Source: Legionellaceae bacterium
GTDB taxonomy: Bacteria; Pseudomonadota; Gammaproteobacteria; Legionellales; Legionellaceae
NCBI GenBank assembly: GCA_029213075.1
Contig: JARGPO010000009.1
Location: 1 to 43,398, forward strand
DNA length: 43,398 nt
Direction: 5' to 3'
In this document: in pieces, positions 24,545-33,478 of the stretch
How positions within the stretch are numbered: position 1 is the stretch's first letter
Layout of the letters: the number at the start of each line of letters is the position of its first letter
The notes under the pieces: generated by a model
The model's input: the letters and a program-made list of their open reading frames with translations, nothing else
Databases searched by the model: none
What the model was told of the DNA's origin: nothing
Translations under genes and position numbers: made by a program

Positions 24545-25426
24545 ATGACGTTCTATGTTATAACTGATGGACATGACTTTGAAGTTGATCATTTCGCCAT
24601 TGGTAACAACCCTGTCACCGGATTAAACTTTAGAAGATTCAACTCATTTAAGGTTGAAGATTTCCTTCAATACTTTAAAAGCGATCCCCAAACCATAAAA
24701 GTATTCAATACCAGAGAAAATGCTATAGAATATACCCATATCCACTCTAAATCCAAACCAGGATTTCCATTAGCAGTTACTACTAGGCAGCCTATATTTA
24801 AAGTTAAAATTGATAAAAAAACACCCATTTCATTTGCTTTTGACCGCGTAGATGAAATGCCTGTTGTTGAAATAAGAAAAGACAAAGTTACAGAGATTCT
24901 TGCCGTTAGCTATACAAACACAAGCTTCGATGATATGAATATAAAAGAAGAAGTACATAAAAAAAACGTATATAACTCTCAACTTGCAAACATCCGTACT
25001 AAACTAACTCTAAAAAATATTCCTGAAATTACAAAAAAATTTGAAGATTTAATTTGCTGTATAGATGGAACTAAATTTAAACATATAACATATTGTGAAA
25101 AGGTTATAATACTAAATGAAACTGAACGTTTACTTGAAAATGAAATCACCCCCCAAGAATACAAGAAAATATCTGTAAAATACACTGGGCACCCAAATAT
25201 TGAAATGCAAGCAATAGGTGGAACAATTATTGCAATAGCAGCAATAGTTGCCATTATAGGATTGGCTAGCGGCACACTGTTGGCTGCTGGTACCTTAAGT
25301 TCTCTGATCGGACTAGGAATATTTGGCTCAAGTCTTATAGCATCAGGAAGACAAAAAACCGGAGTGGTTTCAGTAGTTGATAACCTTAGTGACGAGGTTT
25401 CGAAAAACTTAATCGCTCAACATTAA
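24545..25426 (+). CDS. Unknown protein with C-terminal membrane hairpin, possible effector
   Basis: 293 aa; no family recognised. The first 210 residues are soluble and helical/beta mixed (MTFYVITDGHDFEVDHFAIG at the start, FKVKIDKKTPISFAFDRVDE in the middle). Residues ~222-265 contain two close hydrophobic segments (AIGGTIIAIAAIVAIIGLAS and GTLSSLIGLGIFGSSLIA), followed by a 25-residue polar tail. A soluble domain plus late Gly/Ala-rich hairpin is common among Legionellales proteins inserted into host membranes. GAGG six bases before the ATG. It stands alone, next to tRNA-Pro, and overlaps the convergent transporter gene by 18 bases. Effector status is speculative. Confidence 0.6.
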   Translation: MTFYVITDGHDFEVDHFAIGNNPVTGLNFRRFNSFKVEDFLQYFKSDPQTIKVFNTRENAIEYTHIHSKSKPGFPLAVTTRQPIFKVKIDKKTPISFAFDRVDEMPVVEIRKDKVTEILAVSYTNTSFDDMNIKEEVHKKNVYNSQLANIRTKLTLKNIPEITKKFEDLICCIDGTKFKHITYCEKVIILNETERLLENEITPQEYKKISVKYTGHPNIEMQAIGGTIIAIAAIVAIIGLASGTLLAAGTLSSLIGLGIFGSSLIASGRQKTGVVSVVDNLSDEVSKNLIAQH

Positions 25427-26431
25427 AGAAACCCATTTAGTCTGCTCATAGTTGCTAAAAAAAGCTTGCAAGCACATAGTCAAAGGAACAGATAAGATCA
25501 TACCCGTTGGGCCAAGCAACCACCCCCAAAACGTCATTGATAATAATATTACTAATGCTGATAAACCAAGCCCCCTACTCATCATTCTTGGTTCAATCAC
25601 ATTGCCAAAAATCATCTCTAAAACCAAGTAAAAACCAGTTACCCATGCTACACCAGCAAGTGAACCCTCAATTAAAGCTAAAACTATGGGTGGAATTGCA
25701 GCAATAATAGAACCAATTATCGGAATGAAATTTAAGAAAAATGCCAAAACAGCCCATAAGGCTGCATATTTAATTCCAAGAACTAAAAGAGCTATAAAAA
25801 TACAAATAGATGATAGAATGCTTGTTTGCACTTTAATAACAAAATATACTTTAATCCGTTTGAATAAGTGACTTATAGTTTCTACCAAAGCAGGATTAAA
25901 CTTTGCTACAGACGTTAGTTTAAATGCCATAGAATTTGACTCTAAAAGCATATAAATAAGTAGTATAAAAATCATCAAAATATTTGAAAGTTGATTGCCT
26001 GTCTCAACTACAATAGACTGCAAAATTGACGGCACCTTACTACTATGTATGAACTTTTCTAAAGTTTGATTAGAATATGCTACCCCAAAAGAATTCAACC
26101 ACTCTGATGTATTATTCAACCAACTATAAAATTGGTTTTTTAAAGTACCAAAGTTTGCTATAAAAGAATTAATTTCTGCAGCTAAGTAACTAGCAATCGC
26201 TATCATAGGCAAAGCCGCGATGATAAATAAACCAAAAACTGCAATCCAGGAGGGAATACCAAACTTTGTAACAAATTTTATAATTGGCTCTAATATTATT
26301 GAAAGTGATAACGCCAACAAAAATGGAACTAACAAATTAGCAGATAGCTTAATTACTCCCAAAATAAAAATTAAACCAACAACTAAAAAAATTCCTTGAG
26401 TACCTTCTGAGCTCTTAGAGCCTGCTTTCAT
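25409..26431 (-). CDS. AI-2E/PerM (UPF0118) family membrane permease
   Basis: 340 aa with seven or eight membrane segments arranged as in the family: paired helices at ~15-60, one at ~65-85, a soluble loop (90-150), then four to five helices from ~155 on. The family signature region is FLNFIPIIGSIIAAIPPIVL, followed by LEMIFGNVIEPRMMSRGLGL, with a conserved Pro/Gly pattern. Members export AI-2 or act as Na+/H+ antiporters; the substrate is unknown here. ATG at 26429-26431. Confidence 0.9.
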   Translation of the reverse strand: MKAGSKSSEGTQGIFLVVGLIFILGVIKLSANLLVPFLLALSLSIILEPIIKFVTKFGIPSWIAVFGLFIIAALPMIAIASYLAAEINSFIANFGTLKNQFYSWLNNTSEWLNSFGVAYSNQTLEKFIHSSKVPSILQSIVVETGNQLSNILMIFILLIYMLLESNSMAFKLTSVAKFNPALVETISHLFKRIKVYFVIKVQTSILSSICIFIALLVLGIKYAALWAVLAFFLNFIPIIGSIIAAIPPIVLALIEGSLAGVAWVTGFYLVLEMIFGNVIEPRMMSRGLGLSALVILLSMTFWGWLLGPTGMILSVPLTMCLQAFFSNYEQTKWVSLMLSD

Positions 26432-26475
26432 ATTAGTCTTATTATTAGCTAAGATATAAATATAATAACAACTTA

Positions 26476-28371
26476 TTAAGCAATAGGTAAACTATCACAG
26501 TATTTAGTTAAAGCTATCGCTGTTTTAGAAGCAATATGAGTTAATGATTTTGAACATTCAGGAACTGATTCTAGCCATCTCAAAAGTTCGGTCTTGAAAT
26601 TATTAACAAGCATTGATTTAGAACTAATACAAAGATGAACTACTGCAATTGTTTGTAACTGAGAACGAATGTCATTGTTGCTCTTTGTAATATTTAACAA
26701 CCCTCTAATTAATATATTTTCATCTATAGGTTTTTTGACTTTTATCGCATTATAAAATGCTGCATGCTGAGAGATGCATAACAGATAATCATTTTTATGC
26801 TTAGTATCTAATGAGGAAAAACCTCTTTTGTCTTTTTTAAAATCAGGGTCAAATAATATCCCTGCTTTCTTAAAAAGAAAACTTTTAATTTTTGATAAAG
26901 CACCACTAGGCTTCTCTAAACTAAATAAGAAAGTCATGTTAGTCGGTGTTTTTGACAATAAATCCCAGTATGAGATCTTCAACTCATTAGAAGATATCTC
27001 ACCCGTAATAGCGGCATCATATCCAAGGTCAGATAATCCCATAATATGCTTAGTAGATGGAGGACTATTATCAATAATATAAGAACCATGACTATTTACA
27101 AAAGGTAGCATTACTGTAGATGAAGCATTAGTCCCGTAATATATCTCTTCTAACAAATATAGCGGGATAGCAACAGATAAACTCTCTTTTGTATTCACAG
27201 TGTTTAAGGATATCGTTGATTTTTGATTCTTCTCATCACAAGAAAATTGATATAATGCAATCTTCTTACCAGTTTGTGATGAATCAAAACCATGCTTTAT
27301 ATTCCACCCATAGCACCATAAAGGATAGTCTATATACTCATAATCAATTTCTATAACTGGTGATTCTATAACTGGTGATTCTATAACTGGTGATTCTACA
27401 ACTGGTGATTCTACAACTGGTGATTCTATAACTGGAGCTTGCTCTTTTTTTATTGGGTTTTCCAACTTAGAAAATTCTAATTCATAACGTGCAAATTCTT
27501 CTCGCAAATCAGGTCTATGTATTTCTTTTATTTTATTTAGTAATTCCTTACCATCGACCACTTGTTTTAATTCAAGATAAGCCTGGAGAAGATTTAACCC
27601 TGTTCTAATTTCATGCTTATAAACATCATAAAGGGGTGATACTAATTTAATTGCATCAGATTGAAATCCATTCTTACCAAGTTCAAATGATACGGTCGTT
27701 AAAGCGCTTGGGTCCCAATCGCCCTGTAGGGCCTCGGAAAAATAATTTCTAGCCAAATCCTCGTCTTTTATATTAGCGTAATGAGTCCCGATCAATAACT
27801 TTACTAACCAACCACCAAACTTAAACCCAGCCATCTCAAGCGCGCTAATACTTGCTTGTTCTAACGGTATTCCTTCAGACTCAAATTTTTTTATTTTTAT
27901 ATCTTGCCACCAATATAAGGAGCTTGCTTCATTGGGATTGGCTTTTAATGACTCTTCTAGTAATTTTAATGCATCAGCTTTGTTATCTAAATAATCTTTT
28001 GCGCTAGCGAGATTGCTTAAAACCGATGGATGACGAGCATGACTTTGCAAATAATCCTCAAGCACCTCTTCTGCCTCAACATATCTTTTCGAGTTTAATA
28101 ATATATTAGCGTATAAGCATATTGAGCGTTCAGAGACTGGATCTATTTCAACTAATCGAATAGCAGCCTCTTCCACTTCAATATAAAAACCATCATTAAA
28201 GGCATTAATAATAGTAGAGGCAAGGTCATCAGGATTATCCCAATGAATCTTTAGGTTATTTGGTAAAACGTTGTTTTTGTATTCAGATTTTGGGATGAGT
28301 ATTTTCATACCAGAATCGTCATACATTTCTATCATTCGATCTTTAGGAGGACTTTCAATATCATTATGCAT
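26476..28371 (-). CDS. TPR-repeat protein with tandem ESPVI linker
   Basis: 631 aa without signal peptide. Residues ~55-300 look like TPR helices (YVEAEEVLEDYLQSHARHPS, ADALKLLEESLKANPNEASS, ARNYFSEALQGDWDPSALTT). A linker (~318-346) repeats Pro-Val-Val/Ile-Glu-Ser. The C-terminal half (350-631) has an unrecognised mixed domain (IDYPLWCYGWNIKHGFDSSQ) ending in a helical region. Cytoplasmic scaffold or effector are both possible. ATG at 28369-28371; no operon partner (44-base gap to the permease, 81 to the GNAT gene). Confidence 0.7.
   Translation of the reverse strand: MHNDIESPPKDRMIEMYDDSGMKILIPKSEYKNNVLPNNLKIHWDNPDDLASTIINAFNDGFYIEVEEAAIRLVEIDPVSERSICLYANILLNSKRYVEAEEVLEDYLQSHARHPSVLSNLASAKDYLDNKADALKLLEESLKANPNEASSLYWWQDIKIKKFESEGIPLEQASISALEMAGFKFGGWLVKLLIGTHYANIKDEDLARNYFSEALQGDWDPSALTTVSFELGKNGFQSDAIKLVSPLYDVYKHEIRTGLNLLQAYLELKQVVDGKELLNKIKEIHRPDLREEFARYELEFSKLENPIKKEQAPVIESPVVESPVVESPVIESPVIESPVIEIDYEYIDYPLWCYGWNIKHGFDSSQTGKKIALYQFSCDEKNQKSTISLNTVNTKESLSVAIPLYLLEEIYYGTNASSTVMLPFVNSHGSYIIDNSPPSTKHIMGLSDLGYDAAITGEISSNELKISYWDLLSKTPTNMTFLFSLEKPSGALSKIKSFLFKKAGILFDPDFKKDKRGFSSLDTKHKNDYLLCISQHAAFYNAIKVKKPIDENILIRGLLNITKSNNDIRSQLQTIAVVHLCISSKSMLVNNFKTELLRWLESVPECSKSLTHIASKTAIALTKYCDSLPIA
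27346..27435. repeat. 15-bp tandem repeat in the TPR gene
   Basis: Unit TGATTCTATAACTGG, five full copies (27361-27435; two carry C in place of T as TGATTCTACAACTGG) plus a degraded one at 27346-27360. It encodes ESPVI/ESPVV on the minus strand. The length is a multiple of three, so copy changes keep the frame. Confidence 0.9.
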
Positions 28372-28452
28372 AATTCACACTAACATTGGTTAAAATTCTA
28401 GATTATATCATAAAAAGTGCATTTGGTGTCTTTTTAATTCAAAAACATCTTT

Positions 28453-28887
28453 TTATTCAATATTTATCTGCATATCTCTATGCAGTATTCCTGCATCTAT
28501 ATATTCCGAGCTACAAATTGTAAAACCTAGTTTCTCATAAAAAGTAATGGCTTGAGTTTGTGAGCTAAGTTTCACTAATTTGATATCTGGGGTAACTCTC
28601 AAATCAGATAGGATTTTTTGCATAATCATTTTTCCAAGCCCAAGTCCCTGCATTTTATCCAAAATACCAACACGCTCTATTTTTGCATAGTTATTGATTA
28701 TACGAACTCTAGCAACTCCGGATGGTTTATCATCAACAAGCAATAAATAATGTAGACTATCATCATCCTTACCATCAATTTCTTCAGAAATTGGTACATT
28801 CTGCCCTGTAATGAAAATCTCTTTTCTAAGTTGCAAGCATTCGTTTATATCTTCAATAGAAATAACTTTATTAACTAATATGTTCAT
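28453..28887 (-). CDS. GNAT-family N-acetyltransferase (ElaA/YitI-like)
   Basis: 144 aa. CLQLRKEIFITGQNVPISEE at the front and acetyl-CoA loop VGILDKMQGLGLGKMIMQKI (Q/R-x-x-G-x-G/A type) at about 75-95, then KLSSQTQAITFYEKLGFTI, standard GNAT ending. The start overlaps the roxA stop as ATGA, so the two are coupled. The neighbour modifies a ribosomal protein; an acetylation target on the ribosome would fit but is inference. Confidence 0.88.
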   Translation of the reverse strand: MNILVNKVISIEDINECLQLRKEIFITGQNVPISEEIDGKDDDSLHYLLLVDDKPSGVARVRIINNYAKIERVGILDKMQGLGLGKMIMQKILSDLRVTPDIKLVKLSSQTQAITFYEKLGFTICSSEYIDAGILHRDMQINIE

Positions 28888-30053
28888 TTATCAAAAATAT
28901 CCAAAAAATTCATACTCCATAAATCAAATAAAAACTTCACATCCGCTTCTTTTATCAACCATCGATTTAACTCATTAGCCATAATTAATCGATTATCTGC
29001 GATTAATTTAATAAGTTCCTCTGATACCTCTCTAATACAAAACTCACTACCATTTATAAATAATTGAAAATCACTTGAACCATCATTTTCTATATACGCA
29101 ATACGACAACAGGTATTTCTTATTAACCCATTACCTTTCTTTAGTTTTTTTATAAAAAAATCTTCTTTATTAGTTCTTTGTTCCGGTATCAAGACTGCCG
29201 CACTTTGATCTAGGTTTGTAGCAAAGCATCCAAACCAAGATTTTAATTTTTCATCATCATCTAGTAAAGATTGCATAATATTCTTAGCGTTTTGCCATGC
29301 GTCTCTAGGTATAGAAGATGTTTGTAATGAAACGTTCCAAATTGGATCTTGATAATAATCTTTTACGCCATGCTCTGAGTTATAATCACCAAAATCATCC
29401 CAAAGTTCTTGATTTACATAACTTCTATATCCAAAGGAATAAGTCATACAGTCATCGTCTTCTGAAATACCATGATGGCCAACCTTAGGAGGAAGATATA
29501 ACATATCCCCCTCATTAAGAATAAACTCATCCTCAACTACAAAATTATCCATTATTCTCAAAGGGACATCTGGAATAAAGTTATCTGTATTACATTCTTT
29601 TGAGGTCAATAACCATTTACGACTTCCAGTTGCTTGATATAAGAACACATCATAATTATCATAATGAGGACCAACACTCCCTCCCGCTACAGCATAGCTG
29701 ATCATTAAATCATCAACTCGCCATTGTGGGATAAAATTGAAATTATCAAATAACAATCCTAGCTCAGGAATAAACTTATCCACCCCCTGAACAAGTAGGG
29801 TCCAATCTTTTGGAGGTAAATCCTCGTAGTCTTTTTCTTCAAAAGGGCCATTTTGTAAATGCCAAAATGGTGGTTTATTTGGAGTTGAAAACACTAGGCG
29901 ACTTTCGACCTCTTCCTCCATAGCTAATCCTGCTAAATCATCTTTATTAAAGTCTGCTGCAAAGTCAGGCAGTGCTTGGCGTATAACTAGTGGTTTTTTT
30001 TGCCAGTAATTATTTAAGAAATCTTCTTTATCAATTTTTCCAAAAACCAACAT
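28884..30053 (-). CDS. roxA: Ribosomal oxygenase, cupin/JmjC type (uL16 arginine hydroxylase)
   Basis: 389 aa (E. coli YcfD/RoxA 373). 2-oxoglutarate and Fe(II) dependent oxygenase that hydroxylates an arginine of ribosomal protein uL16. The iron ligands are visible: HYD (His130, Asp132) in GPHYDNYDVFLYQATGSRKW, and distal His193 or His194 in GDMLYLPPKVGHHG. The N-terminal FLNNYWQKKPLVIRQALPDF is the usual YcfD opening, and a C-terminal winged-helix region follows. It is first in a two-gene unit with the acetyltransferase. Confidence 0.92.
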   Translation of the reverse strand: MLVFGKIDKEDFLNNYWQKKPLVIRQALPDFAADFNKDDLAGLAMEEEVESRLVFSTPNKPPFWHLQNGPFEEKDYEDLPPKDWTLLVQGVDKFIPELGLLFDNFNFIPQWRVDDLMISYAVAGGSVGPHYDNYDVFLYQATGSRKWLLTSKECNTDNFIPDVPLRIMDNFVVEDEFILNEGDMLYLPPKVGHHGISEDDDCMTYSFGYRSYVNQELWDDFGDYNSEHGVKDYYQDPIWNVSLQTSSIPRDAWQNAKNIMQSLLDDDEKLKSWFGCFATNLDQSAAVLIPEQRTNKEDFFIKKLKKGNGLIRNTCCRIAYIENDGSSDFQLFINGSEFCIREVSEELIKLIADNRLIMANELNRWLIKEADVKFLFDLWSMNFLDIFDK

Positions 30054-30131
30054 AATATTCTATCCAAGTAAATTTGGATGAAACTTTAGCAATGTTAGTC
30101 TAGTAAATCAACACAAATTCTTCTTTATATA

Positions 30132-30213
30132 CTAGGGTCTGTTGACAATTGGTGCCACGGCCAAAAACCATGCTAATTTTTGACTCGCGCACCCAATTGT
30201 CAACAGACCCTAG
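30132..30213. repeat. Small MITE-like inverted repeat, CTAG-flanked
   Basis: CTAGGGTCTGTTGACAATTGG (30132-30152) is exactly repeated in inverse at 30193-30213, 40 bases apart. GGTCTGTTGACAA-like ends are common in IS5-type elements, and CTAG at both outer ends would match their 4-bp target preference (CTAG is palindromic, so the duplication is not proven). The right end supplies the TAG stop of pabAB. It might also act as a terminator in either direction. Confidence 0.75.
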
Positions 30214-32282
30214 GCGTCACATATCATGTTTAAAGATTTTATATGTGATTGCAGCTTCAATATAGTTTCGGCATATTCATCGCTCGGATCAGATAACGCA
30301 ATAATTGCCCCACCAATACCAACTGATAGCTTCGAAGGAGTAATAACTGCCGTTCTAATCACTATATTTAAATCTAGCGCACCATCTAGTGAGATATATC
30401 CAATTGCTCCAGAATAAACCCCTCTTGCTGTTTTTTCTAGCTCATTAATGATTCCAACAGTCCTTATTTTTGGTGCTCCAGTCATTGAACCTCCTGGAAA
30501 CGTAGCTTTTATACAATCTATAGAAGTTTTATCTTTACTCAACTTTCCTCTGATAGTACTCACTAACTGGTGAAGAAAACTATAGGTTTCAACATCCATA
30601 AGTTTATCTACATAAACACTTCCAACCTCACAAACCCCTCCTAAATCATGTCTTAATAAATCAACAATCATTAAATTTTCAGATTGAAACTTTTCATCTT
30701 CTCTTAATTGATTTATTAAACAAATATCTTCATATTCTGTACTACCACGTTGCAAAGTACCTTTTATTGGTCGAGTTTCAACATTGCCATTTTTGTCTAT
30801 TGATAAAAACCTCTCGACAGATGAAGAGCAAATAGCCATATCAGCAAATCTTAAAAATGCGGAGTATGGGGCTGGATTAATTTGTCGTAATGATAGGTAA
30901 TATTTATATGGATCCACTTTATCAGCATAATAAAAGCGATTAGTAAGACATATTTCGTAACTCTCACCATCAGTAATATATTGTAGGGATTTTTTAATAT
31001 CATCAATATAGTCATCTTTGCAACGACTATAACTTGATTTTTCTTGTTTCATGCATTCATTTATACTAGATAGGGCACTTGAACTATTCTTTTGTGAACA
31101 AATTAAATGTTGTTCTATTTCATCAAACCATAGTTCACAATTCTGATTTAAAGCATCATCTCTAAGGGATAACAAATAACACTCTTTTTCCTGATTATCA
31201 AAAACAACTACCCTATCAAGAAATAAAAGTTGTGAGTCCGGGTGCTCTGAGTTATGACTGCAAACTTGTGATAGAGTATCCTGATAAAGTTCATACCCAA
31301 AATAACCAACAAAACCGCATTTAAAATTAAAGGGTAAATCTTCTGCCTCAAGAGTAATGTTATTTAGAGCAGACTCCAAATAATTAAAAATACTAGTGTT
31401 AAAAAATGATGTTACCCCATTTTTAACTTGTTTTACTATTTTGGTATTAACGTTGTATTCAAGCTTATAAGAATGCGGTCCATCCAAACACCCCATAAAT
31501 GAAAATCTAGAGAACCCTGGTGTAATAAGACTACTATCAAGCCAAACAACATCATCATTTATTTCTTGAAAGCTCTTAAAAAAACGCTGCGGCTCATAAA
31601 AGTTCACAAGCTTTTTTACGAGTAACTTAAACTTACTGGTTGAAGAGTTACTTTTAATGTTTATCAAATCTTCCTGCTGATCTTGATATTTAACTCCACA
31701 ACCTACTTTTGTAAGATCCATAAAGTTCTGCAGTATTTGTTGCCCATACTCTGTTTTTATAGATTCAGGGTGATACTGTAACCCCCATACAGGCCTATCG
31801 CTATGTGCAACTCCCATGATAGTTCCATCACTAGATCGAGCAATTACCTCAAGACAGTCCGGTAGCGTCTGCTCCTCAATAACCAAGGAATGATACCTTA
31901 CTCCATTAAATTTATTAGGGATATTTGCGAATATAGAATTATTATTGTGCACCACCTCTGAGATCCTACCATGCATAGGCTGAGATGCATGTTTAACAAC
32001 ACCACCATACACGCAAGCTAATCCTTGATGGCCTAAACATACTCCTAATACAGGGACTGTGCTTTCTAAAATAACTCTAGAGCATATTCCAAAATCAGAA
32101 ATGATCTCAGGATGACCTGGTCCTGGAGAAATAATAATATTATCAAACTCAAGGTCAGATAGATCTTTAAAATCAATTTCATCATTTTTGATAACAATTG
32201 GCATTTGATTGTTAATCTTTGCCACAATTTGATACAAGTTATTAGTAAATGAGTCGTAATTGTCAATAATAAGAGTTTTCAT
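30210..32282 (-). CDS. pabAB: Aminodeoxychorismate synthase, fused PabA-PabB
   Basis: 690 aa. Makes 4-amino-4-deoxychorismate from chorismate and glutamine for folate. Glutamine amidotransferase domain (1-190): nucleophile Cys82 (LGVCLGHQG), His171 and Glu173 (YHPESI), and ISPGPGHPE. Chorismate-binding domain (~220-690): SSVERFLSI, then RPIKGTLQRG with Lys507, the residue typical of PabB (anthranilate synthases have Ala), and GGSMTGAPKIRT. PabA and PabB are separate in E. coli but fused in many other bacteria. Stop is TAG at 30210-30212, within the repeat element. It is divergent from the DAHP synthase, so the chorismate entry enzyme and a user share one intergenic region. Confidence 0.9.
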   Translation of the reverse strand: MKTLIIDNYDSFTNNLYQIVAKINNQMPIVIKNDEIDFKDLSDLEFDNIIISPGPGHPEIISDFGICSRVILESTVPVLGVCLGHQGLACVYGGVVKHASQPMHGRISEVVHNNNSIFANIPNKFNGVRYHSLVIEEQTLPDCLEVIARSSDGTIMGVAHSDRPVWGLQYHPESIKTEYGQQILQNFMDLTKVGCGVKYQDQQEDLINIKSNSSTSKFKLLVKKLVNFYEPQRFFKSFQEINDDVVWLDSSLITPGFSRFSFMGCLDGPHSYKLEYNVNTKIVKQVKNGVTSFFNTSIFNYLESALNNITLEAEDLPFNFKCGFVGYFGYELYQDTLSQVCSHNSEHPDSQLLFLDRVVVFDNQEKECYLLSLRDDALNQNCELWFDEIEQHLICSQKNSSSALSSINECMKQEKSSYSRCKDDYIDDIKKSLQYITDGESYEICLTNRFYYADKVDPYKYYLSLRQINPAPYSAFLRFADMAICSSSVERFLSIDKNGNVETRPIKGTLQRGSTEYEDICLINQLREDEKFQSENLMIVDLLRHDLGGVCEVGSVYVDKLMDVETYSFLHQLVSTIRGKLSKDKTSIDCIKATFPGGSMTGAPKIRTVGIINELEKTARGVYSGAIGYISLDGALDLNIVIRTAVITPSKLSVGIGGAIIALSDPSDEYAETILKLQSHIKSLNMICDA

Positions 32283-32408
32283 AGTTTTTCTTAAGAAAGT
32301 TAACGTTGAAATTACATGAATTGAACACTATAATCTTCGCAAATTATCGCCACGATATAATCCTAGAAATTAGGCTTAAGCTCTTGGTTAAAAGACCTAG
32401 TGTTAATA

Positions 32409-33461
32409 ATGAATTATGTGAAAATTAAAGAACTGATAACGTTCAAAGATCTTGTAAATATTCTCCCTCTTTCAGATGAAAATTCTAAAGATATTTTACG
32501 TCATCGTCAAGAAATCAAAGAAATATTACAAGGCAAAGATAAACGATTAATTCTAATTGTTGGGCCTTGTTCCGCTTGGCCTAAAACAGCAGTCCTAGAA
32601 TATGCGTCTCGTCTTGCAATCCTAAACAATAAAGTAAAGCATAGTTTAAAGATTATAATGCGTGTGTATCCACAAAAACCAAGATCAACTATTGGTTGGT
32701 CTGGAGCTATTTTTCAATCAGATCCATTTTCTAAACAGGATACGAATGAAGGATTAAAGTATATACGAGAAATGATGCTAAAAGTTGTGGATTTAGGTCT
32801 ACCTATTGCAGCGGAAATATTATATACAAACTTTCACGCATACTACCTAGACTTATTATCATGGGTTGCCATTGGCGCTCGCAGCAGTGAAAATCAAGAG
32901 CATAGAGCCTTTGCCTCAGGACTAGATATACCAACCGGATTAAAAAATCCAACACATGGCTCTTTAAATATAGCTATAAACAGCGTCATTGCAGCGCAAA
33001 ATTCACACCCAGCTATATTTGAAAACTTTGAAAGCAGAACTCATGGTAATAAATTTGCACATTTAGTATTACGAGGTGGGAATAATAAGTCAAACTATTC
33101 AAACACAAATTTACAGTTAGTTAACAAACTAATGAAGAAAAATGAGATCTTAAATCCTACTGTGCTAATAGACGTAAGCCATGATAATTCTATTATTAAG
33201 AATAAAAAAAATTACCGCGAACAACCGCAAATACTAATGAGTATTTTAAATAACATATCCAAGGATAATCAATTAAAGAGCTTAGTTAAAGGATTTATGA
33301 TAGAAAGCTTTATAGAGGATGGGAGACAAGATATAGACCTATCTAACCCATCTGCTACAAATTTAAACGGTCTATCACTAACAGATCCTTGTATTGATTG
33401 GCAGGAAACTGAAAAGCTTATATTAAAACTATCTCAGGAGTTCGAACAAAGCCGCTCCTGA
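32409..33461 (+). CDS. DAHP synthase, class I AroG/F/H-type, divergent
   Basis: 350 aa from ATG 32409 (a GTG at 32400 is the alternative). First enzyme of the shikimate pathway: phosphoenolpyruvate plus erythrose 4-phosphate. Family motifs are present with changes: VGPCSAWP (E. coli GPCSIHD), MRVYPQKPRSTIGWSG (canonical EKPRTTVGWKG), AIGARSSENQEHRAFASGLD (GARTTESQVHREMASGL), LKNPTHGSL (FKNGTDGSL), and DVSHDNS (DCSHGNS). Metal-site Cys (GPCS) and His (SHDNS) are kept. I recall a similar variant from Legionella. Loss of the usual feedback site or an altered substrate is possible. The 3' end lies in a terminator hairpin. Confidence 0.82.
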   Translation: MNYVKIKELITFKDLVNILPLSDENSKDILRHRQEIKEILQGKDKRLILIVGPCSAWPKTAVLEYASRLAILNNKVKHSLKIIMRVYPQKPRSTIGWSGAIFQSDPFSKQDTNEGLKYIREMMLKVVDLGLPIAAEILYTNFHAYYLDLLSWVAIGARSSENQEHRAFASGLDIPTGLKNPTHGSLNIAINSVIAAQNSHPAIFENFESRTHGNKFAHLVLRGGNNKSNYSNTNLQLVNKLMKKNEILNPTVLIDVSHDNSIIKNKKNYREQPQILMSILNNISKDNQLKSLVKGFMIESFIEDGRQDIDLSNPSATNLNGLSLTDPCIDWQETEKLILKLSQEFEQSRS

Positions 33462-33470
33462 GATAGTTTT
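33425..33470. terminator. Bidirectional terminator between DAHP synthase and putA
   Basis: Perfect 16-base arms (AAAACTATCTCAGGAG, 33425-33440, and its complement at 33455-33470) with a 14-base loop. It spans the end of the DAHP synthase gene including its TGA, and serves both convergent genes (A/T tails on both sides). Confidence 0.8.
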
Positions 33471-33478
33471 AAACTTAA

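Noticed and set aside
27346-27435. CRISPR-like repeats
   Set aside because: Contiguous 15-bp tandem units without spacers, inside a coding frame.
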